Shown: positions 53,204 through 61,879, counted from the stretch's first letter. The stretch is DNA of 64,000 bases from an uncultured Lachnospiraceae bacterium (GCA_910578885.1 CAJTSH010000019.1:5758-69757), one strand, 5' to 3'. Translations and numbers: made by a program. Notes: a model not told the origin generated them from the sequence alone.

Positions 53204-54661
53204 TTACTTGATTTCACCCAACTTTTCAATCGCCTTTTCAATTCTGGCTATGGACTCTTCCTTTCCAAGGACCTCCATCAGCTCTGTCGCTCCGCCCGGC
53301 GTCATCTGCTTGCCGGATACGGCTGTACGAATCGGCCACAAAACATACCCGTTCTTATAGCCCTTCTCCTTCACAAAATCGGAGAGGACCTGATACAGCG
53401 CATCATTGCTGTAATCCTCCTGCTGCACAAGTACCGGAAGAACCTCCTGTAATACCGTAAGGGAGCTTTCCTCTGTCGTCTTCATTTTCTTGTGCACATA
53501 CATCGCGCTGTCATATTCCGGTACTGCCTCAAAGAAATCTATGTGCTCTGCAATATCCGGAAATGTCTCAATTCTCGTCTTCACCATAGCAGCAATTTTC
53601 CTAAAATCATAATTCTTAGAAATCATTTTCTTAAGATAAGGCTCTGCCATCTCATAGAACGGCTCAAACTCCATCGCCTTGATGTATTCTCCGTTCATCC
53701 ACTTCAATTTCGTATAGTCAAATACAGCCGGCGATTTACTCATATGATGATAATCAAAGGCTTCCACCAGCTCCTCCAATGAGAAAATCTCCCTGTTCTC
53801 GGAAGGGCTCCATCCCAGCAATGCCACAAAGTTCACAATCGCCTCAGTCAGAAAGCCCTGCTCGATCAAATCCTCATAGGATGAATGTCCGCAGCGTTTG
53901 CTCAGCTTCTGATGCTCTTCGTTGGTAATCAATGGACAATGCACATAAACGGGAACCTCCCAGCCAAACGCCTCATACAGACGGTTGTATTTTGGAGATG
54001 AGGACAGATATTCGTTTCCTCTTACGACATGCGTGATTCCCATCAGATGGTCGTCCACCACATTCGCAAAATTATAAGTCGGATAGCCGTCGGACTTAAT
54101 CAGAATCATATCGTCTAATTCCGAATTATCCACGGTAATCTCTCCGTAGATATCATCCATGAAGGTCGTAGTTCCCGTAGTCGGATTATTCTGACGGATG
54201 ACATAGGGCACCCCTGCCGCCAGCTTCTCCTCTACTTCTTCCTTGGAAAGATGCAGACAATGTTTGTCATAGGTGACAATCTCCTTGCCGGCCACTTCCT
54301 GACGCAGACTCTCCAAACGCTCTTTGTCGCAGAAACAATAATACGCCTCGCCCTTCTCAATCAATTTCTTCGCATATTCCAGATAGACGCCTTTCTCTTG
54401 ACGCTCGCTCTGCACGTAGGGTCCTACGCCTCCGTCCTTGTCCGGTCCTTCGTCATGAATCAATCCCGTCTTCTGCAGCGTGCGGTAAATAATATCCACC
54501 GCTCCTTCTACATACCGCTCCTGATCCGTATCTTCAATTCTTAAAATAAAATCTCCACCCTCATGCTTGGCAATCAGGTACGCATACAAAGCCGTACGCA
54601 GATTTCCCACATGCATTCTCCCAGTCGGACTCGGTGCAAATCTTGTTCTAACCTTACTCAT
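53204..54661 (-). CDS. gltX: Glutamate--tRNA ligase
   Basis: A 485-residue glutamyl-tRNA synthetase, class I. The HIGH-type motif is FAPSPTGRMHVGNLRTALYA (about 8-27) and the KMSKS-type loop is HQKLSKRCG near residue 255. A CFC..C..H cluster near residues 105-140 (CFCDKERLESL, CLHL) fits the zinc-binding insertion of bacterial GluRS. It charges tRNA-Glu, and in organisms lacking GlnRS also tRNA-Gln. Its leader shares a 34-nt element with trpS. Confidence 0.96.
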   Translation of the reverse strand: MSKVRTRFAPSPTGRMHVGNLRTALYAYLIAKHEGGDFILRIEDTDQERYVEGAVDIIYRTLQKTGLIHDEGPDKDGGVGPYVQSERQEKGVYLEYAKKLIEKGEAYYCFCDKERLESLRQEVAGKEIVTYDKHCLHLSKEEVEEKLAAGVPYVIRQNNPTTGTTTFMDDIYGEITVDNSELDDMILIKSDGYPTYNFANVVDDHLMGITHVVRGNEYLSSSPKYNRLYEAFGWEVPVYVHCPLITNEEHQKLSKRCGHSSYEDLIEQGFLTEAIVNFVALLGWSPSENREIFSLEELVEAFDYHHMSKSPAVFDYTKLKWMNGEYIKAMEFEPFYEMAEPYLKKMISKNYDFRKIAAMVKTRIETFPDIAEHIDFFEAVPEYDSAMYVHKKMKTTEESSLTVLQEVLPVLVQQEDYSNDALYQVLSDFVKEKGYKNGYVLWPIRTAVSGKQMTPGGATELMEVLGKEESIARIEKAIEKLGEIK

Positions 54662-54695
54662 TCTTTCCTCCTTCTGGCCTGTTCTTCACGCCATC
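54662..54695 (-). promoter_or_regulatory. gltX leader element shared with trpS
   Basis: The 34 nt before gltX (minus strand GATGGCGTG, AAGAA, CAGGCC, AGAAGGAGG) match the trpS leader at 31 of 34 positions. The hairpin GGCGTG/CAGGCC has one G-G mismatch here, so the fold is weaker than in trpS. Confidence 0.55.
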
Positions 54696-54762
54696 TAGTG
54701 TACTGTACAGCCAAATCTTCATATTTCTATGCAGGAAGCCTTCTGCCGCCTGCGCTATCAAT

Positions 54763-54791
54763 AATCTAGCATACCATTCCCTTTATTACAA
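54763..54791 (-). promoter_or_regulatory. Sigma-A type promoter of gltX
   Basis: On the minus strand TTGTAA (plus 54786-54791) is followed after 17 nt by TAGATT (plus 54763-54768), with a TG two bases before the -10 region. gltX starts about 100 bp downstream. Confidence 0.55.
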
Positions 54792-54880
54792 GCGTAAAGC
54801 AGGATGTTTTTACATATTGGCAACGGTTCCATTACTGTTCACACGATGCCGTTCACTACGCTGCACGGCTCTGAGAGCCA

Positions 54881-55060
54881 TCAATAACAACGTGATTTAT
54901 TCTCCCGCTTCACTGCCGTACACTTGTCCTGCCTACAGCTTCCGCACGTCCCCTGACAACCGGTGCAGCCTCCCCGCCTCCTCCTGCGGCGCAGAAGAGA
55001 AACGGCGGCAGCCAGCCAGCACGCCAGCAGCGCAAGAATCATCCAATCCCCGATTCCCAT
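54881..55060 (-). CDS. FeoB-associated Cys-rich membrane protein
   Basis: A 59-residue single-pass membrane protein (membrane segment about 4-24) followed by an Arg-rich stretch and a Cys-rich tail (CTGCQGTCGSCRQDKC, plus a last Cys). This is the form of the FeoB-associated Cys-rich membrane protein family, found after feoB in many anaerobes and thought to help iron uptake. The ATG at 55060 lies six bases after AGGAGG; the overlapping ATG at 55066 sits directly on that site. It follows feoB by 10 bp. Confidence 0.85.
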   Translation of the reverse strand: MGIGDWMILALLACWLAAAVSLLRRRRRRGGCTGCQGTCGSCRQDKCTAVKRENKSRCY

Positions 55061-55070
55061 TGTCATCCTC

Positions 55071-57077
55071 CTATCCAAACAACATGCCGATATGGTATAC
55101 CGCAAACGCTGCCAGCCATGCGACCACACACTGCATCACAACAATCCCTACAGTCTGAAGCCTTGAACCTATCTCCCTTCTGATAGATGCTACCGCTGCC
55201 ACACAAGGCGTATACAGCAAGGTAAACACCAGAAAACTCACCGAAGTCAGCGGTGTAAAGATTTGGCTCAAGGTCTGGCTCAGATTCGCCGTTGCCGTTC
55301 CTGTCAGCACGCTCATTGTGCTGACTACCGCTTCCTTTGCCGTAAATCCCGTAATCAGCGAAGTGGAAACTCTCCAGTCTCCAAAGCCCAACGGGGCAAA
55401 TACCGGTGCAATCCATTTTCCGATCAATGCTAAAAGACTGTCTGTACCGTCCGTTACTACATTAAATCTGGTATCGAAGGTCTGTAAAAACCAGATGATG
55501 ATGGTAGCCACAAAAATAATCGTAAAAGCCCGCTGCAAGAAATCCTTTGCCTTATCCCACATGAGAAGCAGCACACTCTTCATGGACGGCAGTCTGTAAT
55601 TCGGAAGCTCCATGACAAACGGCATGGGATTTCCCCGGAATGCAGTATGTTTAAACAAAAGCGCCATCAAGATACCGACCACAATTCCCCCGACGTAGAG
55701 CGCCATCATCACAAACGCCTGATACTTCGGAAAAAATGCTGCCGTAAACACTGCGTAAATCGGTATCTTTGCCGAGCAGCTAATAAACGGAACGAGCATA
55801 ATCGTCATCTTCCGATCTCTTTCCGACGCCAGCGTACGGCTTGCCATAACCGCCGGGACACTGCAGCCGAAACCAATCAGCATTGGTACAAAGCTCCTGC
55901 CGGAAAGCCCGATTTTACGGAGCAGCTTGTCCATGACAAATGCCACCCTCGCCATATAACCAGAATCCTCCAAAATCGAAAGAAAGAAAAACAATACTAC
56001 AATAATCGGCAGAAAACTGAGCACGCTTCCCACTCCTGCAAACACACCGTCAATCACAAGACTATGTACGACCGGGTTGATGCCATAGGAGGCAAGCCCC
56101 TGATCCACCGCCTGCGTCAACGCATCAATTCCTACAGCCAGCCAATCGCTGAGCCATGTTCCGATCAAACCAAAGGTCAAATAGAAAATTAACAGCATGA
56201 TGACAAGAAACATCGGTATTGCAAGATACTTATTTGTCAGTATGTTATCAATCCGCACGCTCCGCATCCGCTCTCTGCTCTCCTGACAGCGGATGACCGT
56301 TTTGGAACAGACCTTCTCAATGAAAGTATAACGCATATCCGCCATTGCCGCATTCCGGTCCATCTTATGATCCGTTTCCATCTCCTCAATGCTGTGCTCC
56401 ATCATTTCCAGCTCATTTGCGCTTAAGGACAATTTCTCAATGACATCCGTATCCTGCTCCACAATCTTCGCTGCTGCGAACCGCGGCGACATGCCGATTG
56501 CCTGCGCATGATCCTCCACCTGATGGGAAACCGCATGGATACAGCGGTGCACCGGACCCTGTTCACAAAAATCCGTCACAACCGGATACTGCCGCTTTTT
56601 TGCCGTATGGACGATACATTTGATCAAATCCTCAATTCCTTCATCCTTTGCGGCGCTGATGGGAATGACCGGAATCCCAAGCTCCTTTGACATACCTTCA
56701 AAGTCGATAGAACCGCCGTTATTGCGTACCTCATCCATCATGTTCAGCGCCAGCACCATCGGTATATGCATCTCTAAAAGCTGAAGTGTCAGATAGAGAT
56801 TCCGCTCGATATTCGTTGCATCTACAATATTGATAATTCCGTCCGGCTTTTCATTTAAAATAAAATCCCTTGTCACGATTTCTTCGTTGGTATAAGGACG
56901 CAGAGAATAAATTCCCGGAAGATCCACCACAGAGCAGTCCTTCTTGGAACGCATCTGTCCCACCTTCTGATCTACCGTCACTCCCGGAAAATTTCCGACA
57001 TGCTGGTTGGAACCTGTCAACTGGTTGAACAGCGTCGTCTTTCCACTGTTCTGATTTCCTACAAGTGCAAAGATCAT
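55071..57077 (-). CDS. feoB: Ferrous iron transporter FeoB
   Basis: A 668-residue FeoB. The N-terminal G domain shows GNQNSGKTTLFNQLTG (about 7-22), VDLPGIYSL and ALNMMDEV. The membrane part (about 285-660) contains the two Gate regions, including SCSAKIPIYAVF and GCSVPAVMASR with Cys residues typical of FeoB. It imports Fe(II) under anaerobic conditions. It overlaps feoA by 4 bp (ATGA), so translation is coupled. All motifs are intact. Confidence 0.97.
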   Translation of the reverse strand: MIFALVGNQNSGKTTLFNQLTGSNQHVGNFPGVTVDQKVGQMRSKKDCSVVDLPGIYSLRPYTNEEIVTRDFILNEKPDGIINIVDATNIERNLYLTLQLLEMHIPMVLALNMMDEVRNNGGSIDFEGMSKELGIPVIPISAAKDEGIEDLIKCIVHTAKKRQYPVVTDFCEQGPVHRCIHAVSHQVEDHAQAIGMSPRFAAAKIVEQDTDVIEKLSLSANELEMMEHSIEEMETDHKMDRNAAMADMRYTFIEKVCSKTVIRCQESRERMRSVRIDNILTNKYLAIPMFLVIMLLIFYLTFGLIGTWLSDWLAVGIDALTQAVDQGLASYGINPVVHSLVIDGVFAGVGSVLSFLPIIVVLFFFLSILEDSGYMARVAFVMDKLLRKIGLSGRSFVPMLIGFGCSVPAVMASRTLASERDRKMTIMLVPFISCSAKIPIYAVFTAAFFPKYQAFVMMALYVGGIVVGILMALLFKHTAFRGNPMPFVMELPNYRLPSMKSVLLLMWDKAKDFLQRAFTIIFVATIIIWFLQTFDTRFNVVTDGTDSLLALIGKWIAPVFAPLGFGDWRVSTSLITGFTAKEAVVSTMSVLTGTATANLSQTLSQIFTPLTSVSFLVFTLLYTPCVAAVASIRREIGSRLQTVGIVVMQCVVAWLAAFAVYHIGMLFG

Positions 57078-57310
57078 GATTTCTTATCCTCTCTTTCCAC
57101 TTCAATCTTCTGCGCATCTTCCTTCCGGATTGTCAGCGCATAGCCCCGAATCTGCAGCTCTATGGGATCCCCCAGCGGCGCCACCTTCCGTACCTGAACC
57201 GCTGTTTTGGGAATCAGTCCCATATCCAACAATCTGCAGCGCCAAATCCCCTCCCCGCCTACTTTCGTTATTACCGCCTTCTCTCCAATTGGCAATTCAT
57301 CTAATGTCAT
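57074..57310 (-). CDS. feoA: Ferrous iron transport protein FeoA
   Basis: A 78-residue SH3-like FeoA (MTLDELPIGEKAVITKVGG, then RRLLDMGLIPKTAVQVRKVA-like middle and PIELQIRGYALTIRKEDAQK). FeoA is a small cytosolic partner of FeoB needed for Fe(II) uptake. The 4-bp overlap with feoB and a common promoter support a feoA-feoB-Cys-rich operon. Confidence 0.95.
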   Translation of the reverse strand: MTLDELPIGEKAVITKVGGEGIWRCRLLDMGLIPKTAVQVRKVAPLGDPIELQIRGYALTIRKEDAQKIEVEREDKKS

Positions 57311-57354
57311 ATGTGCATCCTCTTTTCTAATAACCCCAATAATACTCCTGTTAC

Positions 57355-57390
57355 ATTCTAACGCAGGAATATTATTTGTTCAATACAAAT
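57355..57390 (-). promoter_or_regulatory. feo promoter with candidate iron-responsive operator
   Basis: On the minus strand TTGAAC (plus 57378-57383) and TAGAAT (plus 57355-57360) are 17 nt apart. The -35 is embedded in a 6-5-6 inverted repeat ATTTGT-attga-ACAAAT (plus 57374-57390). A repressor (DtxR/Fur/IdeR class) binding there would block the promoter when iron is high. The repeat is seen; the regulator is inferred. Confidence 0.5.
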
Positions 57391-57404
57391 TCGATACTTT
57401 TTCA

Positions 57405-57434
57405 TTGACACTTTTAACAATAAAAATATATAAT
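57405..57434 (+). promoter_or_regulatory. Sigma-A type promoter of the lipoprotein gene
   Basis: TTGACA at 57405-57410 and TATAAT at 57429-57434 are separated by 18 nt; the gene starts 47 nt downstream. The promoter is divergent from the feo promoter, with the inverted repeat between the two, so both could share a regulator. Confidence 0.7.
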
Positions 57435-57480
57435 AACCATACGCCAAAAGACGGTAACAATTGGGAAAGGAAAGAATGAT

Positions 57481-59256
57481 ATGAAAAGAAAATTATTGAT
57501 TGCAGCCGGCTGCCTGATGCTCTTTAGTTTAACGGCATGTCAGAACTCTAAAGCAACTTTGGCAGAATCCAGTTGGAACTCTATCAAAAAAGCAGACAGC
57601 TTTGAAGGATACTTCAAAGAACATGCAGACGATATCGACATGGAGGCGCTGAAAGAAGAGGCTGGTTCCAGTGACAGTTCTTTAAGCCAGCAGTTCAAGG
57701 CAACCGCCCTCTTATGCGCGCTGGAGTACCGGAATAGTTTAGAATCAGGCTCTATTTCCGATTCGACTTATACGACGCTTTCCAGTGACGAAAAAAATGC
57801 GATGTACCAGTTTGATTATCCTATCAGTTCCTCCTATGCAGACAGTTTTCTGGCAAAGGTAGATACCGAAGGGGAACAATTCTGGAGGGCATTAGAAGAC
57901 GCCTATTATCCCTATGAATGCTTCCTTCCCTTAGTTGCAGCAGCTGACCAGCTTGAAGGGCAAACTTTATCAAATCTTGTAAGCAAAATCCCTTCCGACA
58001 GCAGCTATGGCAGCAGCTTTAAAAGTGCGCTTGACACATGGATAGAAAAGAATCCGGTAAAAACGGCCTCGGCCGCAGAGGACTTGACAAGCGCCGGTTA
58101 TTATGATGATTGGAGCTTAGATGACTGGAAACAGACTTACTTTTTCAACTATACAGATGCTTACAATATAAAGACGGGCACCGTAGATGAAGCTTTTACA
58201 TACCTCAATTATCTGCGTGATTCCCTGCTTCCTTCACTGGAAACTAAATTCAGTAAAGATGACTTTCAGAACGTTTCGGAGCAGACCAGTGAAAACTACT
58301 ATTCCACAAATTTAGCAATTACCATAGAGGAAGAACTGAAGTTAACGGAAGAAGGCGATCAGCCGGATACGATTGAGTTAGAAGGAAAAAAGACCGCTGC
58401 GTTTTACCGGAATCCACACACAGAGGAATTCAAGGATTCCCCTACTCCATTGCGTCTCTTAGGCGATTTTATGTTAGAGCTTCCTGAAGAAGAGTACCCA
58501 AAGAGCACAAGCGAAGCAGACTATTATCTTGTTCTGACTCCGGCATATGAATATGGGGATTACTATCAAGATACGTCAGGAAATGCCACAAAGATTCAGG
58601 AAGTTTATTCCAGTACCTCTATTGATTTATATGACGCCAAAACGGGCGCTCTGCTCCGTCATATCGGAAATATTACAGAATCACCGTCGTCCAGGATTTT
58701 CAAAGATTTATCCGATGAGGCAGCGCAGTATCCGGAGTTAGTATCTGCAGATATTCTGAGCTATATTTATCACAATATCAATACTCCGGAAACCTACATC
58801 GCTCTGCTTGACAATACGGCGGGACTTGGCTCCGAACTTCAAAGGGATGAATCCATCATTCTCGGGAACTGGGAAATCACCTACCATTCCAGCCAGATTG
58901 TAAAGGAATTTGACGAGGGCATGTTCCGCTATACCGCAAACGATGGCTGTCAGTTTGTCAGAGGTGAATTTACCATAACCAATAAAGGGACCGAAAATGA
59001 TACTTTCCTTCCAATGATTTACACCGTTTCGGAAGACCCGATCGCGCAGGTTACCGATTCCAAACGTGAAAACTTTTACGATTGTGTCAATGCCGTCACC
59101 AACAGCAAATGCTTAAACAGCACCTCTCTGGAAGCAGGTGAATCCAAGGATGGCGAAATCATTTTTGAAGTGCCGGATGAAGTAGCGCTGGGAACGGAAC
59201 CGCTCTATATCGCAGTTTCTTTAGGAAAACAGATTTTTTATTATCCGTTGAACTGA
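57481..59256 (+). CDS. Secreted lipoprotein of unknown function
   Basis: A 591-residue lipoprotein. The signal peptide ends in the lipobox LTAC with Cys20 as the lipidated residue. The mature part is acidic and soluble, with many Asp/Ser/Tyr and no transmembrane segment. The C-terminal third (about 440-590) has a beta-rich look (TNKGTENDTFLPMIYTV, GEIIFEVPDEVALG), similar to DUF4352-like or NEAT-like sandwich domains, but I cannot name the family. It is likely anchored on the cell surface. Divergent transcription from feoAB could hint at iron-related function, which is speculative. Confidence 0.8.
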   Translation: MKRKLLIAAGCLMLFSLTACQNSKATLAESSWNSIKKADSFEGYFKEHADDIDMEALKEEAGSSDSSLSQQFKATALLCALEYRNSLESGSISDSTYTTLSSDEKNAMYQFDYPISSSYADSFLAKVDTEGEQFWRALEDAYYPYECFLPLVAAADQLEGQTLSNLVSKIPSDSSYGSSFKSALDTWIEKNPVKTASAAEDLTSAGYYDDWSLDDWKQTYFFNYTDAYNIKTGTVDEAFTYLNYLRDSLLPSLETKFSKDDFQNVSEQTSENYYSTNLAITIEEELKLTEEGDQPDTIELEGKKTAAFYRNPHTEEFKDSPTPLRLLGDFMLELPEEEYPKSTSEADYYLVLTPAYEYGDYYQDTSGNATKIQEVYSSTSIDLYDAKTGALLRHIGNITESPSSRIFKDLSDEAAQYPELVSADILSYIYHNINTPETYIALLDNTAGLGSELQRDESIILGNWEITYHSSQIVKEFDEGMFRYTANDGCQFVRGEFTITNKGTENDTFLPMIYTVSEDPIAQVTDSKRENFYDCVNAVTNSKCLNSTSLEAGESKDGEIIFEVPDEVALGTEPLYIAVSLGKQIFYYPLN

Positions 59257-59544
59257 TAGATATTATTTCCATGAAAATAGGGCTGTCTGGAAATAGATAG
59301 TCCTAATCGAGCAGGAGGCTAACCATTAGTTGATTAGCCGACCTCTCACACCATATTGCGTGTCCGGATTGATACAATTTTGGCTTGGGTGCTATCGTTT
59401 CTATATCTATGGCAAACGCCATGAAATCAACAATTTTAGAAAGGCAGATGCACCCGACCATGAGTGGCTATCGTTATTTTTTGCACCCAAGGGATTATTG
59501 CGGTTTAGTCATCCCTATCAACCGGATTTGTTTGAATTAAATCT
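59257..59544. other. Non-coding remnant region, possible group II intron 3' end
   Basis: No convincing gene. A short stem follows the lipoprotein stop (TATTTCC ... GGAAATA, about 59266-59300). On the minus strand, about 59305-59360, the sequence reads GGTGTGAGAGGTCGGCTAAT and GGTTAGCCTCCTGCTCGAT, which resembles the 3' part (domain V/VI) of bacterial group II introns. No intact domain V or reverse transcriptase is seen, so this would be a decayed fragment. A small plus-strand frame at 59330-59587 has no recognisable motif. Confidence 0.3.
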
Positions 59545-59831
59545 TTATATTTTCTCAATGTATTCTCGAAAAATATCCATTATATAATCAGCACTTGCTG
59601 GGGTATAATTCGGTGACTGAGCTAAAACTGCATAATCAAAATCTCCACAAAATCTTACATCCTCACCGTTGGTATTATTAATAATTCGACCTCTGGATCC
59701 TTTATTGCCCCAGCAAGATACTTATTCTTGTAAACATCTGAGGAATTATACTGGGGCATTTCCATTTCCATATTAAACTTGAGTTGAATGCAATTTCTTA
59801 CAGGCTTATCCCAAACATACTCTGCAAAAAA
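59545..59831 (-). pseudogene. C-terminal remnant of an unidentified protein
   Basis: On the minus strand a protein-like reading frame runs from 59831 to a stop at 59545, with one 1-nt deletion near 59680. The merged translation reads, in part, FFAEYVWDKPVRNCIQLKFN, then YLAGAIKDPEVELLI, then GDFDYAVLAQSPNYTPASAD and ending FREYIEKI. Codon structure and composition are those of a real gene, but there is no start and I do not recognise the family. It is broken by frameshift and truncated at its N-terminus. Confidence 0.5.
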
Positions 59832-59877
59832 CTACCGGAAGGACCACCAAGTCCTGCATGTGCATCTGCCTTCCCTG

Positions 59878-59994
59878 TCATAAACTAGGCAGTAATGCCC
59901 CTGCTTTTTCGCTTTTTTCCGCCTCATGAAAATCTCCGTCTATCTTTCCATCCAGCGAGACTGCCATATGGCAGATCACATATGCCCTGTCCAT
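59878..59994 (-). pseudogene. N-terminal remnant of a RibD/dihydrofolate reductase-like protein
   Basis: A 38-codon fragment starting at ATG 59994 behind AAGGAGG, reading MDRAYVICHMAVSLDGKID and GDFHEAEKSEKAG. The segment matches the N-terminal strand of RibD C-terminal-like reductases (VICHM..SLDGKI). The frame then runs into a stop after an apparent deletion. It overlaps the end of the aldo/keto reductase remnant, in which its ribosome binding site lies, so both once formed an operon. Confidence 0.6.
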
Positions 59995-60008
59995 CTTGTT
60001 CTGCCTCC

Positions 60009-60594
60009 TTAATCCCCCGGCGCCCAGGCTGTAAACTGCGCCTCCTGCTGCTCAAGTGGAGTTGTAAAGAACCGCACATTTTTATCTATCTCTCTGATCC
60101 GCTCCATGTCCTCTCCTGTCAGTTCAAAGTCAAAGATATCAAAATTATCCCTGATATGCAGCGGATTGGTAGATTTCGGGAAAATGACTGTGCCTTCCTG
60201 AATATGCCAGCCTCTTTTTTAATTCGTTCTGCTGGAAATAAGGATGGCATTCCACCTGAAGCACGGCAGGCTTGATGACCGCTGCCTCACAGACCTCCTT
60301 CAGACGCTCCAGCATCCTGTCGATACCCTCCATGGTCCTGCCTTCCCCGTACTCACTGGGCCACAGCTTGGAAGTCACCCAGATCTCCTCACGGGGGATG
60401 CCGCTCTCACGAACCGCCTCTCCTACACTGCGCTCATTCTGGTAAGCATGGGCGGTATCAATATGGCGGTCGCCCATGTTCAGGGCATCAAGGCAGGCTT
60501 TCTTCGTCTCCTCCCCCGCCGGCATCATGTATACGCCCATGCCGAACTGCGGAATCTTTGTTCCATTGTTTAATGTAATATAAGTCTGGTTCAT
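60009..60594 (-). pseudogene. Aldo/keto reductase with internal deletions
   Basis: The N-terminal part is intact (LNNGTKIPQFGMGVYMMPAG; GDRHIDTAHAYQNERSVGEA with catalytic Asp and Tyr; EEIWVTSKLWPSEYG). After IDRMLERLK the frame jumps to EVCEAAVIKPAVLQVECHPY, skipping about 60 residues that in the family contain the substrate-pocket strand. A second junction after QQNELKK leads, with a frameshift, to QEGTVIFPKSTNPLHIRDNF and a normal C-terminus. The 586-bp remnant compares with about 840 bp in an intact gene. A GGAGGGAAATAAA ribosome binding site is kept. Confidence 0.85.
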
Positions 60595-60799
60595 TTTATT
60601 TCCCTCCTGTATTTTATTTTTTGCCCACCCGCAGGTTTCCTTTTCCAAGCTCCTGACTTATGAACCAATGAACGCGCCTCTGCTGTCCATCTTTTTTAAG
60701 GATATTATATTTTATTTCCGCTCCTCTACAACACCACATCACAGCGCAGCGAGGTTTATGCCACACATCCTGCAAAAATGTGGCGAAACCTGCCACTAA
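60595..60799. other. Intergenic DNA between remnants
   Basis: No gene is seen. On the minus strand a TTGTAG/TATAAT pair with a 16-nt spacer lies around 60710-60740, a possible old promoter for the aldo/keto reductase. An in-frame minus-strand reading through this stretch has no motif and overlaps the opposite-strand remnant, so it is not called. Confidence 0.4.
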
Positions 60800-61177
60800 A
60801 TTGAATATCCGATTGTTGGCGTAATTCAGGCGCTCGGCACAGGAAGGGAGAGCCAGCCCCTGCTCAGCCGGTATTACGGAGAAGGAACTTATGACAGGCA
60901 GGGAAAGAAGCCTGATTTGACAGAATTTATATATGATAGCAGAAATCTGTTTTCTATACTCTATCAGAATAATCTTATTTCTGTGATTATGCGTGCGCTT
61001 GAGGATTTGATACCGTCGGTGGAAACATACGATAAACAGGCTTCGTATCTTATATCCTTTTTTATCTATGGATATTTCGGAATCATTTATCAATGGATAA
61101 AATATGAATTTGATGAAACGCCCGAACAGATACAAAAGCATATTAATGATACTATCGCCTTAGCTCAAAACTCATAA
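60800..61177 (+). pseudogene. Fused remnants: MATE-like segment and TetR C-terminal domain
   Basis: An open frame without a proper start. The first part (QALGTGRESQPLLSRYYGEG) resembles a conserved loop of MATE efflux pumps. It continues in frame into a TetR-family effector domain (EFIYDSRNLFSILYQNN, then ISFFIYGYFGIIYQWIKYEF and DETPEQIQKHI), matching the C-terminal TetR_C domain. The N-terminal DNA-binding domain is missing. It looks like a deletion fusion of two decayed genes. It ends convergent with the MATE remnant on the other strand. Confidence 0.6.
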
Positions 61178-61651
61178 AAACAGGCAAGGCTGTCCTCGAT
61201 CGGAGTTGCCCACGGTATGCCATTTGCGCCAGCCGCCGCATCCATAAGGAACATAAAGGGAATAACCAGCCCGCCCTTACGCAGTAATGACAGAATCATC
61301 GGTCTCGTTTTTTGCCCGGTAGCCGGAAAAATAGATTTTGCGGCATAAGTATAACCAATCAGCAAAAGTACCCCCTGTATCATTCCGTTTGCAATGGCAA
61401 ATGCAAGCATATCAATCTTTTTCGCAATCCCCATACCTGCTATCGCCTGATTGGAGTATGAAACAACGATCCTGTTAAGCACAGTAGGGATCCCGCCAAT
61501 CGTAATCGTCCATAGTACATAGTTGGAACAATAACCATATGTATTCGCGTCCGTGCCAAGCAACGGGAAGATAACCGGACGTATCAGATACATTAATAAC
61601 TGCCTTTGAAACTGGCATATGTTCAAAAAGCTCCGTATTATCTGTTTTCAT
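61165..61651 (-). pseudogene. MATE-family efflux transporter with internal deletions
   Basis: The start (ATG 61651, behind GGAGG) reads KTDNTELFEHMPVSKAVI, a typical MATE N-terminus. Then a large deletion with a frame change leads to LIRPVIFPLLGTDANTYGYC and IGGIPTVLNRIVVSYSNQAI; a second region reads GMGIAKKIDMLAFAIANGMI and ends in the terminal helix with IPWATPIEDSLACF. Together about 160 of the usual 450 residues remain. Codons of the parts look normal, so decay is recent. Confidence 0.75.
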
Positions 61652-61832
61652 GGATAACATCCTCCTCTGCTTTCATCCGAATAGCAATACATTCAATGGA
61701 AAATCGGTAACTGGCATCCTTATCAATGTCAGAAACAGAAAAACCGCCCTTAAAATTTTTACCCTGTTGCCAGAAACAGTTGCTACCCGGCTTATCTGCA
61801 ATGGTATTAATGGCTTAAATTCATAATTTTAC
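61652..61832 (-). other. Unidentified gene-tail fragment upstream of the MATE remnant
   Basis: On the minus strand a frame from about 61815 to a stop at 61638 reads, in part, NTIADKPGSNCFWQQGKNFK and SYRFSIECIAIRMKAEEDVI, overlapping the MATE start. It has gene-like composition, but I do not recognise it, and no start is visible. It may be the end of a deleted upstream gene. Confidence 0.3.
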
Positions 61833-61879
61833 AGCGTAACCTGCCAGAAATATATCATTTCAGTCGGTTACGCTTTTTT
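61833..61879 (+). terminator. Hairpin with T run before the transposase remnant
   Basis: AGCGTAACC (61833-61841) and GGTTACGCT (61866-61874) form a perfect 9-bp stem with an inner GAAAT/ATTTC stem in the loop, and TTTTT follows. It fits a plus-strand intrinsic terminator, although no intact gene precedes it. Confidence 0.6.

Noticed and set aside
54800..54880. REP-like repeat after the FeoB-associated gene
   Set aside because: A short GGCTC-TGA-GAGCC stem and a GTGAACGG-type piece are present, but no second copy is seen in the window and no T run makes it a terminator.
60614..61141. Long minus-strand frame in the decayed region
   Set aside because: It is the reverse reading of the TetR/MATE remnant on the plus strand, with no domain and odd composition.
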